Shown here piece by piece: positions 6,074 to 6,721 of a stretch of DNA of 6,721 nt. The notes under the pieces were generated by a model. That model did no database searches and was not told where the DNA came from. It was given only the letters and a program-made list of their open reading frames with translations. Every line of letters starts with the position of its first letter. Positions within the stretch are counted from its first letter, which is position 1. This DNA is from an uncultured Chlorobiota bacterium (GTDB taxonomy: Bacteria > Bacteroidota > Kapaibacteriia > OLB7), in assembly GCA_946481475.1 (NCBI GenBank), contig CAMLOB010000218.1, positions 1 through 6,721 on the forward strand. The letters are read 5' to 3'. The translations under genes and the position numbers were made by a program.

Positions 6074-6108
6074 CCCCTCCCCTTTTCTTGTCTCCTTCTC
6101 TCCTCTTC
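6064..6108 (+). repeat. Polypyrimidine tract
   Basis: Of 45 bases only one (G6090) is a purine. The tract begins inside the terminator's right arm and T-run and extends about 35 nt beyond it, toward rarA. Such asymmetry may help release RNA polymerase, or form unusual DNA structure, but no function is shown. Confidence 0.6.
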
Positions 6109-6141
6109 GCTGCTTCATATACCGGACTTTTCTCCCCGTTG

Positions 6142-6149
6142 TATCTTTG
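6142..6149 (+). promoter_or_regulatory. Candidate -7 box of the rarA promoter
   Basis: TATCTTTG is an exact match to the Bacteroidota -7 consensus TAnnTTTG and ends only 4 nt before the rarA ATG (6154). The start of transcription would fall at or beside the ATG. No clear -33 TTTG is seen 19-21 nt upstream, where the sequence is ATATACCGG, so the call rests on the -7 box. The 11-mer CGTTGTATCTT (6137-6147) recurs on the minus strand (302-292) upstream of the esterase gene. Confidence 0.4.
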
Positions 6150-6153
6150 CTTC

Positions 6154-6721
6154 ATGGATACTACATCAACAAGCCCGCTGGCCGCCCGTATCAGACCAAC
6201 CGGACTTGCAGAGGTTCTCGGTCAGGACCATCTGCTTGGTCCGGGAAAACCGATGCGGCGGATGATCGAAGCCGGTCGGCTCCGGTCGATGATTCTCTGG
6301 GGTCCTCCCGGTGTCGGCAAGACAACGATTGCACTGCTGCTGGCACAGGAAATCGGAGCCGGATTTCGTCGCCTTTCAGCAGTTTCCGCCGGCATCAAGG
6401 ATGTCCGTGAGATCATCGCAGAAGGAAAAAAGCTGGCCGCACAGGGTCGACCTCTCGTCCTGTTCCTTGACGAGATTCATCGCTTCAACAAGGCGCAACA
6501 GGATGCGCTTCTCCCGGCGGTCGAGGAGGGATGGATCGCGCTGATCGGCGCCACAACCGAGAACCCGTCGTTTGAAGTGATACGCCCCCTCCTCTCCCGC
6601 TGCACCGTCTTCACACTGAATCCTCTCTCTTCCGATGCGCTTGATGAGCTTATTGAAAGAGCCATGCGACTGGAACCGAAGCTTCGGAATGTTGAGATCG
6701 CCGATCGGGAATTGCTGAAAC
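6154..6721 (+). CDS. rarA: Replication-associated recombination protein RarA (MgsA), N-terminal part
   Basis: RarA is a cytoplasmic AAA+ ATPase related to clamp-loader subunits; it acts at stalled or gapped replication forks with single-strand-binding protein. The first 189 codons are present; the gene runs off the right edge. The N-terminus [31 protein letters not shown] is typical of the family. The Walker A motif is GPPGVGKT (50-57), Walker B is VLFLDE (102-107) in [24 protein letters not shown], sensor 1 is [11 protein letters not shown] (132-142) and a candidate arginine finger is Arg149 in LLSRC. The ATG at 6154 fits the family start; no purine-rich Shine-Dalgarno sequence lies before it, only CTTTGCTTC. 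The C-terminal lid and tetramerisation domains are outside the window. It lies 150 bp downstream of the large gene but beyond a strong terminator, so it has its own promoter. Confidence 0.95.
   Translation, partial: MDTTSTSPLAARIRPTGLAEVLGQDHLLGPGKPMRRMIEAGRLRSMILWGPPGVGKTTIALLLAQEIGAGFRRLSAVSAGIKDVREIIAEGKKLAAQGRPLVLFLDEIHRFNKAQQDALLPAVEEGWIALIGATTENPSFEVIRPLLSRCTVFTLNPLSSDALDELIERAMRLEPKLRNVEIADRELLK

Overview
The window (about 55% G+C by eye) looks like chromosomal DNA from the Bacteroidota/Chlorobiota superphylum, most plausibly Kapabacteria, Ignavibacteria or a relative. The reasons are a very large secreted protein built from Ig-like repeats that ends in a type IX secretion (T9SS) type A sorting domain, the near absence of Shine-Dalgarno sequences, and -7 boxes resembling the Bacteroidota consensus TAnnTTTG. 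The genus is inference; no rRNA or other marker is present.

Layout. Positions 1-245 (minus) hold the N-terminal 81 codons of an esterase-family alpha/beta hydrolase that runs off the left edge. Positions 404-1138 (minus) encode RsmI, the 16S rRNA C1402 2'-O-methyltransferase, complete. Positions 1139-1461 are a 323-bp divergent intergenic region, AT-rich and dense in repeats: four CCGATT/AATCGG hexamers, an 11-bp direct repeat, a candidate promoter and a nested stem-loop. Positions 1462-6003 (plus) encode a 1513-residue exported protein: signal peptide, IgGFc-binding-like module, acidic linker, about six Ig/ASH-like repeats, a cohesin-like beta domain and a T9SS sorting domain. A strong intrinsic terminator (6032-6073) follows. 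Positions 6154-6721 (plus) hold the N-terminal 189 codons of RarA, a AAA+ ATPase of replication-fork maintenance, running off the right edge.

How they work together. RsmI and RarA are housekeeping genes with no functional tie to the large protein. That protein has its own upstream region and terminator and is probably monocistronic; it is the accessory element here, presumably cell-surface or secreted. I see no CRISPR array, tRNA, rRNA, insertion sequence, phage gene or recognisable defence system. The signals most worth a second look are the structured, repeat-rich upstream region of the large gene, the base-composition mosaic inside that gene, and promoter-like boxes lying directly against the rsmI and rarA start codons, which suggest leaderless or near-leaderless transcripts.
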